The notes under the pieces are model-generated. The model was given only the letters and a program-made list of their open reading frames with translations, was not told where the DNA came from and searched no databases. 15,512 nucleotides of DNA, from contig CALEZA010000062.1 of the NCBI GenBank assembly GCA_937927965.1, forward strand, positions 1 through 15,512. The letters run 5' to 3'. The stretch is from an uncultured Candidatus Planktophila sp. Lineage in GTDB: Bacteria; Actinomycetota; Actinomycetes; Nanopelagicales; Nanopelagicaceae. Every line of letters begins with the position of its first letter. Positions within the stretch are counted from its first letter, which is position 1. The translations under genes and the position numbers were made by a program. This document shows, one piece after another, positions 1-5,965 of this stretch.

Positions 1-68
1 GAAATCAAACCGAATGAGAACATGTTGTAAACCAAGTTCCATTGGTTGCTATTGAGTGTTACTGACAT
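1..68 (-). CDS. N-terminus of a putative microbial rhodopsin (actinorhodopsin-like), cut by the window edge
   Basis: Only 22 codons are visible, starting with ATG at 68 and running off the left edge. The peptide begins MSVTLNSNQWNLVYNMFSFG. A short polar start followed by a LVYNMFSF-type segment is what I recall for helix A of actinorhodopsins and xanthorhodopsin-like proton pumps of freshwater Actinobacteria. In-frame stops (TGA TAG) lie about 30 bases upstream, so the ATG at 68 is the first possible start. An AGGAG lies upstream with only two bases of spacing, closer than usual. If correct, the product is a seven-helix retinal-binding light-driven proton pump in the cytoplasmic membrane; the retinal lysine and pump carboxylates would lie outside the window. 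It could instead be another membrane protein. The assignment rests on a short similarity judged from memory. Confidence 0.5.
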   Translation of the reverse strand, partial: MSVTLNSNQWNLVYNMFSFGLI

Positions 69-271
69 ATCTCCTGAGCCTTTCGTGACTCTCTATCAGT
101 GCGGACCGTTTAGTCCGTAAGACCGTAGGTCAAGGGTTAGCCCAAGGGCGCCGATGGCCTTCGATACAGAAAGTGTGAACCTGTTGCGAAGCATTTGCAT
201 CTCGAAATCGCTAATTTAGGGGTGAATTCTTTTTCCACAGCCTGATTTACGCTCAAAATTAGGAGGGAAAC
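69..271. other. 203-base intergenic region between arsC and the rhodopsin-like start
   Basis: This stretch separates two minus-strand genes and holds no convincing gene. It contains two neighbouring dyads: CGGAC/GTCCG at 102-117 with a six-base loop, and GACC-GTA-GGTC at 121-131. The hexamer GACCGT occurs at 104-109 and again at 121-126, 17 bases apart. On the minus strand a TTGACC hexamer covers 128-133, but no good -10 follows at standard spacing. The region probably carries the promoter and any operator of the gene at 68 and the 3' end of the arsC message; no poly-U hairpin terminator is evident. An AGGAGGG at 261-267 on the plus strand has no start codon after it. Confidence 0.5.
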
Positions 272-667
272 CTAGAGAATTTCCTTCAAAAGTCCCTCGA
301 CGCGAGCCTTGATTTCGTCTCGGATAAGGCGAACAACCTCAAGCCCCTGGCCAGCAGGATCATCGAGCTTCCAATCCTCATATCGCTTGCCCGGGAAATA
401 GGGGCAGGCATCCCCACACCCCATTGTGATCACGACATCGGATGCTTGCACTGACTCTGTCGTAAGCACTTTAGGCTGCTGAGTTGAGATATCAATTCCT
501 TCTTCAGCCATAGCCTCGACGGCTACTGGATTAATTGAATCTTTGGGAGCAGAGCCTGCCGAGAGCACTTCAACCCGATCTCCCCCAAGCTCTCGCATAA
601 AGCCCGCTGCCATTTGTGAACGACCTGCGTTATGCACGCAGACAAAAAGAATTGTTTTCTTATCCAT
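272..667 (-). CDS. arsC: Arsenate reductase, LMW-phosphatase fold, mycothiol-dependent type
   Basis: A 131-residue cytoplasmic enzyme that reduces arsenate to arsenite. The anion loop C-x5-R is Cys10-VHNAG-Arg16-Ser17, and Asp103-Pro104 in LDDPAGQ supplies the general acid region of the low-molecular-weight phosphatase fold. MGCGDACP places Cys84 and Cys88 four residues apart, unlike the Cys82/Cys89 relay of staphylococcal thioredoxin-coupled ArsC. The surrounding MGCGDACPYFPGKRYEDW block is the version I associate with actinobacterial enzymes that use mycothiol and mycoredoxin; the thiol partner is inference. The ATG at 667 lies inside the end of the aquaporin gene (8-base overlap), with AAGAGGA six bases before it, so the two are co-transcribed and probably translationally coupled. 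A plain tyrosine phosphatase is possible but less likely. Confidence 0.88.
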   Translation of the reverse strand: MDKKTILFVCVHNAGRSQMAAGFMRELGGDRVEVLSAGSAPKDSINPVAVEAMAEEGIDISTQQPKVLTTESVQASDVVITMGCGDACPYFPGKRYEDWKLDDPAGQGLEVVRLIRDEIKARVEGLLKEIL

Positions 668-1316
668 TTTTAGTCCTCTTACTCAAACTTTCTGCAAGCA
701 ACAATCCAAGCAGTGCTCCAATTACCTGAGCGGCCAAATATGGAAGGACAAGTCCAGAAGAAATACCTGCATAAGAATCAGTCAGCGCACGACCTAATGT
801 CATTGCAGGATTTGCAACTGATGCTGATGGAGTGAAGAAGTATCCGGCAAAAATCCACAGAGATACTCCAAATGGCATGAAACTAAATTTTCCTTCATTA
901 ATTAAGTGACGAATCACAAAGAGCAGTCCAGCTGTCGCGACTACTTCTGAGATGAATAATGAAAATTCGATTGAGGAAATACTTTTTGATGACACGATTG
1001 TCAGATTAAAGAGAAAGTTGGCGGTGATAACTCCCGTAATTCCGCCAGCAATTTGAGAGAGAATATATTGAAAGACCTCAGATGTGGTGAGCTCCTTCTT
1101 GAGGAATGCAACCAAAGAGACCGCGGGATTGAAATGTGCTCCGCTAAGAGGATTCAATAAAGTGATGATCAAAGTAAGAATTCCTGCTGTTACCAAGGCG
1201 TTGATGAGCAGTCTGAGACCGCCATCATCGGTCAGAGAAACTGCAAAAGCACCAGAACCCACGACTGCAAGAGCTAGGAGAAAACTGCCTAGAAACTCAG
1301 AAGTGATTCGACGCAT
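660..1316 (-). CDS. MIP-family aquaporin linked to arsenate reductase (arsenite channel candidate)
   Basis: A 218-residue membrane channel with about six transmembrane helices and the two half-helix motifs Asn63-Pro64-Ala65 (HFNPAVSL) and Asn169-Pro170-Ala171 (ANPAMTLGRAL). I start it at the ATG at 1316 (MRRITSEFLG), where helix 1 begins at once. An upstream in-frame ATG at 1394 would add 26 non-conserved residues and run across the promoter. A TATCAT box six bases upstream and no Shine-Dalgarno indicate a leaderless message. The Arg that normally follows the second NPA and narrows the pore is Met172 here; an Arg appears four residues later. The overlap with arsC points to arsenite efflux as in the AqpS-ArsC system of Sinorhizobium meliloti. 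Water or glycerol transport remains possible. Confidence 0.85.
   Translation of the reverse strand: MRRITSEFLGSFLLALAVVGSGAFAVSLTDDGGLRLLINALVTAGILTLIITLLNPLSGAHFNPAVSLVAFLKKELTTSEVFQYILSQIAGGITGVITANFLFNLTIVSSKSISSIEFSLFISEVVATAGLLFVIRHLINEGKFSFMPFGVSLWIFAGYFFTPSASVANPAMTLGRALTDSYAGISSGLVLPYLAAQVIGALLGLLLAESLSKRTKNG
674..680 (-). promoter_or_regulatory. Shine-Dalgarno of arsC inside the aquaporin gene
   Basis: AAGAGGA on the minus strand, six bases before the arsC ATG at 667. It lies within the last codons of the aquaporin gene and supports the chosen arsC start and translational coupling. Confidence 0.7.
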
Positions 1317-1322
1317 GGATGG

Positions 1323-1328
1323 ATGATA
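1323..1328 (-). promoter_or_regulatory. -10 box of a leaderless aquaporin-arsC promoter
   Basis: TATCAT on the minus strand ends six bases before the ATG at 1316, which puts the transcription start at or next to the start codon. No Shine-Dalgarno lies between. No clear -35 hexamer is visible; a small dyad (1332-1343) occupies the spacer region. Confidence 0.5.
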
Positions 1329-1331
1329 GAT

Positions 1332-1343
1332 GGCATGGATGCC
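1332..1343. repeat. Small inverted repeat in the aquaporin/MFS divergent promoter region
   Basis: GGCAT-GG-ATGCC is a perfect 5-2-5 dyad lying just upstream of the aquaporin -10 box, where a -10/-35 spacer operator would sit. It could bind a regulator, but it is short and lies in ATGG-rich sequence, so chance is possible. Confidence 0.35.
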
Positions 1344-1381
1344 TGGAGGGTAAATTGTAAGTAAACAGAAGAAGTTTCTCC

Positions 1382-1387
1382 TATGCT
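1382..1387 (+). promoter_or_regulatory. -10 box of a leaderless MFS transporter promoter
   Basis: TATGCT ends six bases before the ATG at 1394 and there is no Shine-Dalgarno, the same geometry as other starts in this window. The -35 region is not recognisable. Confidence 0.5.
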
Positions 1388-1393
1388 CATCCA

Positions 1394-2605
1394 ATGCTTG
1401 CTCAGCTTAAAGGCCTCAAGGAACATAAGGGATTTACTCCCCTCATCTCATCGAGATTCATATCAAATATTGGTAACGGAATGAGCCCGATTGCCCTCGC
1501 ATACGGAGTCTTGAGTATCGAAGGCGCTGATGGAGGCGATCTCAGCATCGTTATGGCAGCACGCTTTTTTCCAATGATTGCTTTTATGTTATTTGGTGGA
1601 GTCTTTGCAGACCGCTTTAAACGCAATCGCATCGTGGGTGGTAGTGATATTTTGGGAAGTTTTTTGGCTGCCGTAAGTGCCATCTCTCTCATAGCTGGTT
1701 CCTCAAGTGTGTTGCTTTTGGCTGCGATGGGTGCGCTCTTTGGTGTTCTTAACGCGCTGTGGTGGCCTGCAATGTCAGGAGTGTTGCCTGAAATTCTCCC
1801 CAAGGAAAAGCTTCAAGAGGGTAACGCGGTTGTTGGCTTACTGAGCAACATTGGAAATATCTCAGGCACACTTTTGGGTGGTGTAATCGTTGCAGCACTC
1901 AATCCAGGATGGGCACTGCTTATTGATGCCGCATCTTTCTTTATTGCAGGCGTTATTGTTTGGAATTTAAATCTTCCAAGTAAGAGCAAAGTTGAGAGCC
2001 CAGGAATTATTCATGATCTCTTTGTGGGGTGGCGTGAATTTATCTCCCGATCATGGGTAGTAACAATGGTGCTCACATTCGCCCTGATCAACATGGTTTT
2101 TGAATCTATGTATCAAGTACTTGGCCCATTGAACTTTAGTGATCCAACCACTGGTCCGAAGCAATGGTCATTTAATTTAGCTGGTCTCACAGCGGGCATG
2201 ATGATTGGTGGAGTTATAGTTTTACGAACCAAGTTCAAACGGCCGCTTTTTGTATCGATGATACTCATTGCAATTTCAGCAGTGTGGGACTTCACTCTCG
2301 CTTTTGATTTACCTTTGATTTATTGCATTGCAGCTGCAATTTTCTCTGGGATTTCATTGGAAATCTTTATGGTCACTTGGAATACCTCTATGCAAACCCA
2401 CATCCCTGAAGAGTCATATTCGAGAGTCAATGCATATGATGCACTGGGATCCTTTGGTATAGCTCCTCTAGGCATTGTTATTGCTGGACCTTTGGCAAGC
2501 CACTTCGGAGTAAATTCGATTTTGCTTGTGACTGGATCAATTACCTTCTTCGCCGCACTCGCCTCTCTCACCGTTAAATCGGTAAGAAACCTCTCAAACT
2601 CCTAA
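1394..2605 (+). CDS. Major facilitator superfamily transporter, drug/siderophore exporter type
   Basis: A 403-residue integral membrane protein with roughly twelve hydrophobic segments. The loop after the second helix has the MFS signature GGVFADRFKRNRI (residues 68-80), matching motif A (G-x-x-x-D-R-x-x-R-R), and the N-terminus (RFISNIGNGMSPIALAYGVL) is typical of the MFS_3/EntS-like exporters. By family it should export a small molecule by proton antiport; the substrate cannot be read from the sequence. It diverges from the aquaporin-arsC pair across a 77-base gap, so shared regulation is possible, but nothing in the protein ties it to arsenic. The ATG at 1394 follows a TATGCT box by six bases and has no ribosome-binding site. 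Confidence 0.85.
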   Translation: MLAQLKGLKEHKGFTPLISSRFISNIGNGMSPIALAYGVLSIEGADGGDLSIVMAARFFPMIAFMLFGGVFADRFKRNRIVGGSDILGSFLAAVSAISLIAGSSSVLLLAAMGALFGVLNALWWPAMSGVLPEILPKEKLQEGNAVVGLLSNIGNISGTLLGGVIVAALNPGWALLIDAASFFIAGVIVWNLNLPSKSKVESPGIIHDLFVGWREFISRSWVVTMVLTFALINMVFESMYQVLGPLNFSDPTTGPKQWSFNLAGLTAGMMIGGVIVLRTKFKRPLFVSMILIAISAVWDFTLAFDLPLIYCIAAAIFSGISLEIFMVTWNTSMQTHIPEESYSRVNAYDALGSFGIAPLGIVIAGPLASHFGVNSILLVTGSITFFAALASLTVKSVRNLSNS

Positions 2606-2612
2606 ACTGGCG

Positions 2613-2618
2613 TAGGCT
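2613..2618 (+). promoter_or_regulatory. -10 box of a leaderless hemolysin III promoter
   Basis: TAGGCT ends seven bases before the ATG at 2626, inside the 20-base gap after the MFS gene. No Shine-Dalgarno is present, so this gene may have its own leaderless transcript besides read-through from the MFS promoter. Confidence 0.4.
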
Positions 2619-2625
2619 TCCAGCT

Positions 2626-3279
2626 ATGTCAGAGAACCCAAGTCCAGTAGCCCCACCCAAACTTCGCGGCTGGTTTCACCTTGGCGCAACTCCTGCAGTA
2701 ATTATTGCTTCTCTGGTTCTCTTCATTCTCAGTAAAGAGTCGCTTAAATTCGCTGTAGCTCTTTATTCCATTACCGCAATCATGCTCTTCAGCGTTTCTG
2801 CAATTTATCATCGCGTCCCATGGTCACCTTCGAAGAAAAAGATGTGGCGACGATGGGATCATGCAAACATCAATCTTCTTATTGCTGGTTCCTACACTCC
2901 ATTTGCCGTTGCGCTGCTGGAGCCACGGGAGCGAAATATTCTTCTCGCTATTGTTTGGACGGGGGCTCTTGCGGGTGTTGCAATCCGAGTCTTTTGGATT
3001 GGCGCCCCTCGATGGCTTTATGTAGCCAACTATTTAGTCTTGGGGTGGGTCGCTGTTGTCTACACCCCCCAGCTTTATGAGCGTGGCGGTTTATGGGTCA
3101 TCATTCCCATTGTGGTTGGCGGCCTCTTCTATTCAGTAGGTGCAATCTTTTATGCACTCAAACGGCCAGGGCGAGAGGCGAAGTACTTTGGCTTCCATGA
3201 GCTCTTTCACATCTTTGTCCTAGCCGCATGGATCTCGCAGTATTTGGCTATCTGCTTCGCTATCTACCGCAGCAGGTAG
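2626..3279 (+). CDS. Hemolysin III / PAQR-family membrane protein
   Basis: A 217-residue protein with about seven transmembrane helices. The PAQR signature is complete: Ser58-x-x-x-His62 (SAIYHR), the Arg-Arg-x-Asp78-His block followed by NINLLIAGSYTPF, and His191-x-x-x-His195 (FHELFHIF) in the last helix. In the family, the conserved histidines and Asp bind zinc and suggest hydrolase chemistry on lipids such as ceramide. Bacterial members (YqfA, TrhA) affect membrane energetics or fatty-acid balance; the name hemolysin is historical. The gene lies 20 bases after the MFS gene on the same strand. The exact substrate here is unknown. Confidence 0.9.
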   Translation: MSENPSPVAPPKLRGWFHLGATPAVIIASLVLFILSKESLKFAVALYSITAIMLFSVSAIYHRVPWSPSKKKMWRRWDHANINLLIAGSYTPFAVALLEPRERNILLAIVWTGALAGVAIRVFWIGAPRWLYVANYLVLGWVAVVYTPQLYERGGLWVIIPIVVGGLFYSVGAIFYALKRPGREAKYFGFHELFHIFVLAAWISQYLAICFAIYRSR

Positions 3280-3360
3280 GGGCGATTTACCCCAAGGAGC
3301 CTTATCCCCTAATCTTGGGCACTATGACCACCCTTCTTTGAGGGTAATGAACACAGGGGA
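3279..3360 (+). promoter_or_regulatory. Structured leader and possible promoter before the coiled-coil gene
   Basis: The 87-base gap after the hemolysin III gene contains several complementary pairs: GGGG/CCCC at 3279-3293, CCCAAG/CTTGGG at 3291-3319, and ACCCT/AGGGT at 3330-3345. TTTACC (3286-3291) and TAATCT (3310-3315) are 18 bases apart and could be -35 and -10 boxes. AGGGGA at 3355-3360, six bases before the ATG, is the likely Shine-Dalgarno. It is exactly complementary to TCCCCT at 3305-3310. Whether that upstream copy is in the transcript depends on the real start site. Confidence 0.4.
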
Positions 3361-3366
3361 ATAACG

Positions 3367-4173
3367 ATGGCAGAGAAGAAGGACTTCCTTAACTGGGTTG
3401 GCTTCCGCGAAGAATCAGAGCGCACCTCTGTAGGAAACCCTGTTGATCGCATCCGTGAACTCGAATCACAACTTGCTGATTTGCGCTCCCGCCGTGACAT
3501 AACAGCTCTGAGCAAAGAAGAATTTGAAATCCTCGCAACTGAAACTGCGATGATGATGATTAAGTCAGCTCAAGCTCGAGAGGCTAAAGCTTTCGCATCA
3601 GCTGAGCGACTTATCAATGAATCAAACCGCAATGCTAAAGATCTCCTAGAAGGTGCAGAGAGCAAGGCTCGTAGCATCCTCTCAGGTGCTGAGGCTCGTG
3701 GTCGCAAATATATTTCTGCAGCAGAGACTGAGGCAGAAGAGCTCATCTCTGAAGCGGGGCGTGAAGCTGAATCAATTATTGATACCAAGCGTCGAGAGGC
3801 TGCAGCCCTTGGCTCTGCTGCTCGTCGTGAAGCAGAGAAAATCGTTGCCGATGCTGCTGGTGAAGTTATTGAATACCGACGCTGGCTTGCAGAAGTAATC
3901 GCAGAGTCTGAGCGCCTCTATCGCGTTCAGTCACAGGCTTTATTGGCAGCTGAACAAGCAATTGCACAATCACGCCAGCGCCTTGATGGAGCATTTGCAC
4001 GCCTTGCAAATATGCAAGCTGTTGTAAACGATTCTCTCAATGAGGATGGCACTGTTCGTCGTCAAGAACCAATTAAGGTAGAAAGCCGTCGCACTTCAGC
4101 TGCTATCGCAGCCCCTGCTCGTCGCACAACAAAGAAGAGCACAGCAAAGAAGCCAGCAACAAAGCGTAAGTAG
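3367..4173 (+). CDS. Ala/Glu-rich coiled-coil protein with a basic C-terminal tail
   Basis: A 268-residue soluble protein with no signal peptide or membrane segment. Residues about 25-60 and 75-215 are a long helical coiled coil rich in Ala, Glu and Arg, with recurring A-x-x-EA-x-x-II steps suggestive of eleven-residue periodicity. The layout recalls DivIVA/Wag31-like or ATP synthase b-like rods, but the DivIVA N-terminal lipid-binding motif is absent (the start reads MAEKKDFLNWVGFREES), so I do not name it. The last 25 residues are Arg/Lys/Ala/Thr-rich (RRTTKKSTAKKPATKRK) and resemble a histone H1 tail, which could bind DNA or membrane. AGGGGA six bases upstream supports the start. Five bases separate it from the acyltransferase gene, so the two form an operon; a role in envelope or nucleoid organisation is inference. 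Confidence 0.75.
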   Translation: MAEKKDFLNWVGFREESERTSVGNPVDRIRELESQLADLRSRRDITALSKEEFEILATETAMMMIKSAQAREAKAFASAERLINESNRNAKDLLEGAESKARSILSGAEARGRKYISAAETEAEELISEAGREAESIIDTKRREAAALGSAARREAEKIVADAAGEVIEYRRWLAEVIAESERLYRVQSQALLAAEQAIAQSRQRLDGAFARLANMQAVVNDSLNEDGTVRRQEPIKVESRRTSAAIAAPARRTTKKSTAKKPATKRK

Positions 4174-4178
4174 TAGGT

Positions 4179-5918
4179 ATGGCTACCAAACGCGGTATCC
4201 AATACATTCCAGCAATCGATGGACTGCGTGCGATTGCAGTTATTGCTGTTCTGCTTTATCACCTTGGACTTGATTGGATACCTGGTGGTTTTCTTGGAGT
4301 AGATCTCTTTTTTGTTATCTCTGGGTATGTCATCACTCGACTTTTGCTTGACTCCATCGAAATTAGCGGTGGACTTGATTTGCGAGCCTTCTACCTAGCC
4401 CGATTGAGACGCCTTCTACCAGCACTTCTCTTTATGCTGATTTCTACAGCACTTGCTGTAGGGATTTGGGCTCCAGACACAATTAAGCGGTTTCTCATTG
4501 ATACTCCCTTTGCTCTAACAGGATCAATGAATTGGTGGCTCGTAGGACGACATCTAGATTATTTTGAGGCAATCGGACGCCCGCCCCTTCTCCAGCACAC
4601 TTGGTCCTTAGCTGTTGAAGCTCAGTTCTACCTCATTTGGCCTTTGATTCTTCTGTTGATTCTCCGCTTCTTTGGCAAAAAGCGTGTGGCAATTGCATCG
4701 CTTGCTATCGCTGCCTTTTCTGGTGTTGCGCTGATGGTTGTTTCATACTCTCTCGACGCTGCTGAAGCTTCAAAAGTAAGCCACATCTACTTTGGTACCG
4801 ACACACATAGCATCGGCCTTTTCTTAGGTGCAGCACTTGCAGTGAGTTGGGTCCCCCAAAATTTCAAAGTCGAAGTCAGTAAGAAGGCTCAAGACTTTAT
4901 AGATGGCATAGGTGTATTTGGTTTTCTTGGCATTCTTGGAGCATTTCTTCTTATTGATGAAAGTAATCCAGCACTTTATAAAATTGCATTTCCATTGGCT
5001 GGCATTTTTGGAGCTGCAATCATCACTTCTGTTGTTCACCCTGCCTCTCGCTTTGCTCCAATACTTCAAAATAAAGTGCTGCTATGGATTGGTGAACGCT
5101 CTTATGCCATCTATCTCTGGCATTGGGTTATCTTTCAAGTAACGCGACCAAACATGGATCTTGCGGGACAAACTTGGGCTCTCTATGCCCTTAGAATCTT
5201 GATTGTGTTCGCCTTGGCAGACATTTCTCTTCGATACATCGAATTACCTGTAAGACGAGGTGTTGTGAGTTATTGGTTTAAAGGCTTGAAATACAGAACT
5301 GAAGCCGAGAAGAAGAGGCAGAAGCTTCAGGTCACTGCAATAGCCACTTTCCTTGTGATGGCAATTTCAATGATCAGTGCTCGAGCGGTATCGGTAACGA
5401 ATCAGAAGAACCAGGATTTCATCTCTTCACTTGAGGGCGATACTTCGACTGCTTTAGCTAGTGACACTGGAATATGGTTGACTGGGGATTCAGTCATTTT
5501 GGGAATCAAGCAGAAACTCTCTGAAAGATTTCCCGTTGCTCTCGTTAATGCACGCGTTGGACGACAAGCAGATGAGCTTCTTGAGGTAATTACCCATGAC
5601 ATTGCAATCGCCCCTGATGGGCCAATTGTTTTGAATCTTGGAAATAACAATGCCCTCCAGGAGAGCCAGGTGCGAGCCATATTTGAAACTTTAAAACTCT
5701 CACCTAAAGTCATCGTGATCAATACTGCTGTGCCTAGACCGTGGCGGGATGCCAACAATGAGCTCATCTCACGAGTTGCCAGTGAATATAGTGCGATTAC
5801 CGTGATCGATTGGAGTTCAATCTCCGAAGGCCACCCTGAGTACTTTGCACCTGATGGGGTGCACCTTGTTGGTAGAGGTGTCGATATTTACATCGAGGAG
5901 ATAGCCAAGCATCTGTAG
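4179..5918 (+). CDS. Two-domain O-acyltransferase: acyltransferase-3 membrane domain plus SGNH domain
   Basis: A 579-residue membrane enzyme of the OafA/OatA type. Residues about 8-365 are the acyltransferase-3 domain: IDGLRAIAV with Arg17, catalytic-type His28 in LLYHLG, GGFLGVDLFFVISGYVIT, an Arg cluster at 75-78 and QHTWSLAVEAQFYLIWP at 139-155. A further transmembrane helix (about 385-402) leads to an extracytoplasmic SGNH domain with Ser438 (GDS), Gly461, Asn490 (LGNN) and Asp559-x-x-His562. All four SGNH blocks are present, so the enzyme looks active. Family members pass an acyl group, usually acetyl, through the membrane to peptidoglycan, polysaccharide or glycolipid; which target applies here is unknown. 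It begins five bases after the coiled-coil gene and ends at a strong terminator. Confidence 0.9.
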   Translation: MATKRGIQYIPAIDGLRAIAVIAVLLYHLGLDWIPGGFLGVDLFFVISGYVITRLLLDSIEISGGLDLRAFYLARLRRLLPALLFMLISTALAVGIWAPDTIKRFLIDTPFALTGSMNWWLVGRHLDYFEAIGRPPLLQHTWSLAVEAQFYLIWPLILLLILRFFGKKRVAIASLAIAAFSGVALMVVSYSLDAAEASKVSHIYFGTDTHSIGLFLGAALAVSWVPQNFKVEVSKKAQDFIDGIGVFGFLGILGAFLLIDESNPALYKIAFPLAGIFGAAIITSVVHPASRFAPILQNKVLLWIGERSYAIYLWHWVIFQVTRPNMDLAGQTWALYALRILIVFALADISLRYIELPVRRGVVSYWFKGLKYRTEAEKKRQKLQVTAIATFLVMAISMISARAVSVTNQKNQDFISSLEGDTSTALASDTGIWLTGDSVILGIKQKLSERFPVALVNARVGRQADELLEVITHDIAIAPDGPIVLNLGNNNALQESQVRAIFETLKLSPKVIVINTAVPRPWRDANNELISRVASEYSAITVIDWSSISEGHPEYFAPDGVHLVGRGVDIYIEEIAKHL

Positions 5919-5924
5919 AAATAA

Positions 5925-5953
5925 AAAATCCCCAGCCAATGACTGGGGATTTT
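5925..5953. terminator. Bidirectional Rho-independent terminator between convergent genes
   Basis: A perfect 11-bp inverted repeat (AAAATCCCCAG / CTGGGGATTTT) with a seven-base loop. It is followed by T-rich sequence on both strands, so it can end both the acyltransferase transcript and the long minus-strand gene run that stops at 5966. Confidence 0.92.
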
Positions 5954-5965
5954 CTATTAACTATT

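Noticed and set aside
1..42. Alternative starts or ends at the left edge: a minus frame from 42 (MELGLQHVLIRFDF) and a plus frame ending at 30
   Set aside because: The frame from 68 has a nearby AGGAG and a rhodopsin-like helix, and both alternatives overlap it in other frames.
96..200. Minus-strand frame of 34 codons in the arsC-rhodopsin gap
   Set aside because: It has no ribosome-binding site or -10 box at its start, no recognisable family, and an unremarkable length for random sequence.
211..262. Inverted AT-rich pair CTAATTT (211-217) / AAATTAG (256-262) as an arsC terminator
   Set aside because: Seven AT-rich pairs with a 38-base loop and no following T-run are not a credible Rho-independent terminator.
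255..271. AGGAGGG on the plus strand resembling a strong Shine-Dalgarno
   Set aside because: No start codon follows at usable distance, and the downstream sequence is the 3' end of arsC on the other strand.
1394..2605. Calling the MFS gene an arsenic exporter such as ArsJ
   Set aside because: The only link is divergent proximity to arsC. The sequence looks like a general MFS_3 exporter and no ArsJ-associated GAPDH gene is present.
3367..4173. Naming the coiled-coil gene divIVA/wag31
   Set aside because: The length and coiled coil fit, but the conserved DivIVA N-terminal segment is missing.
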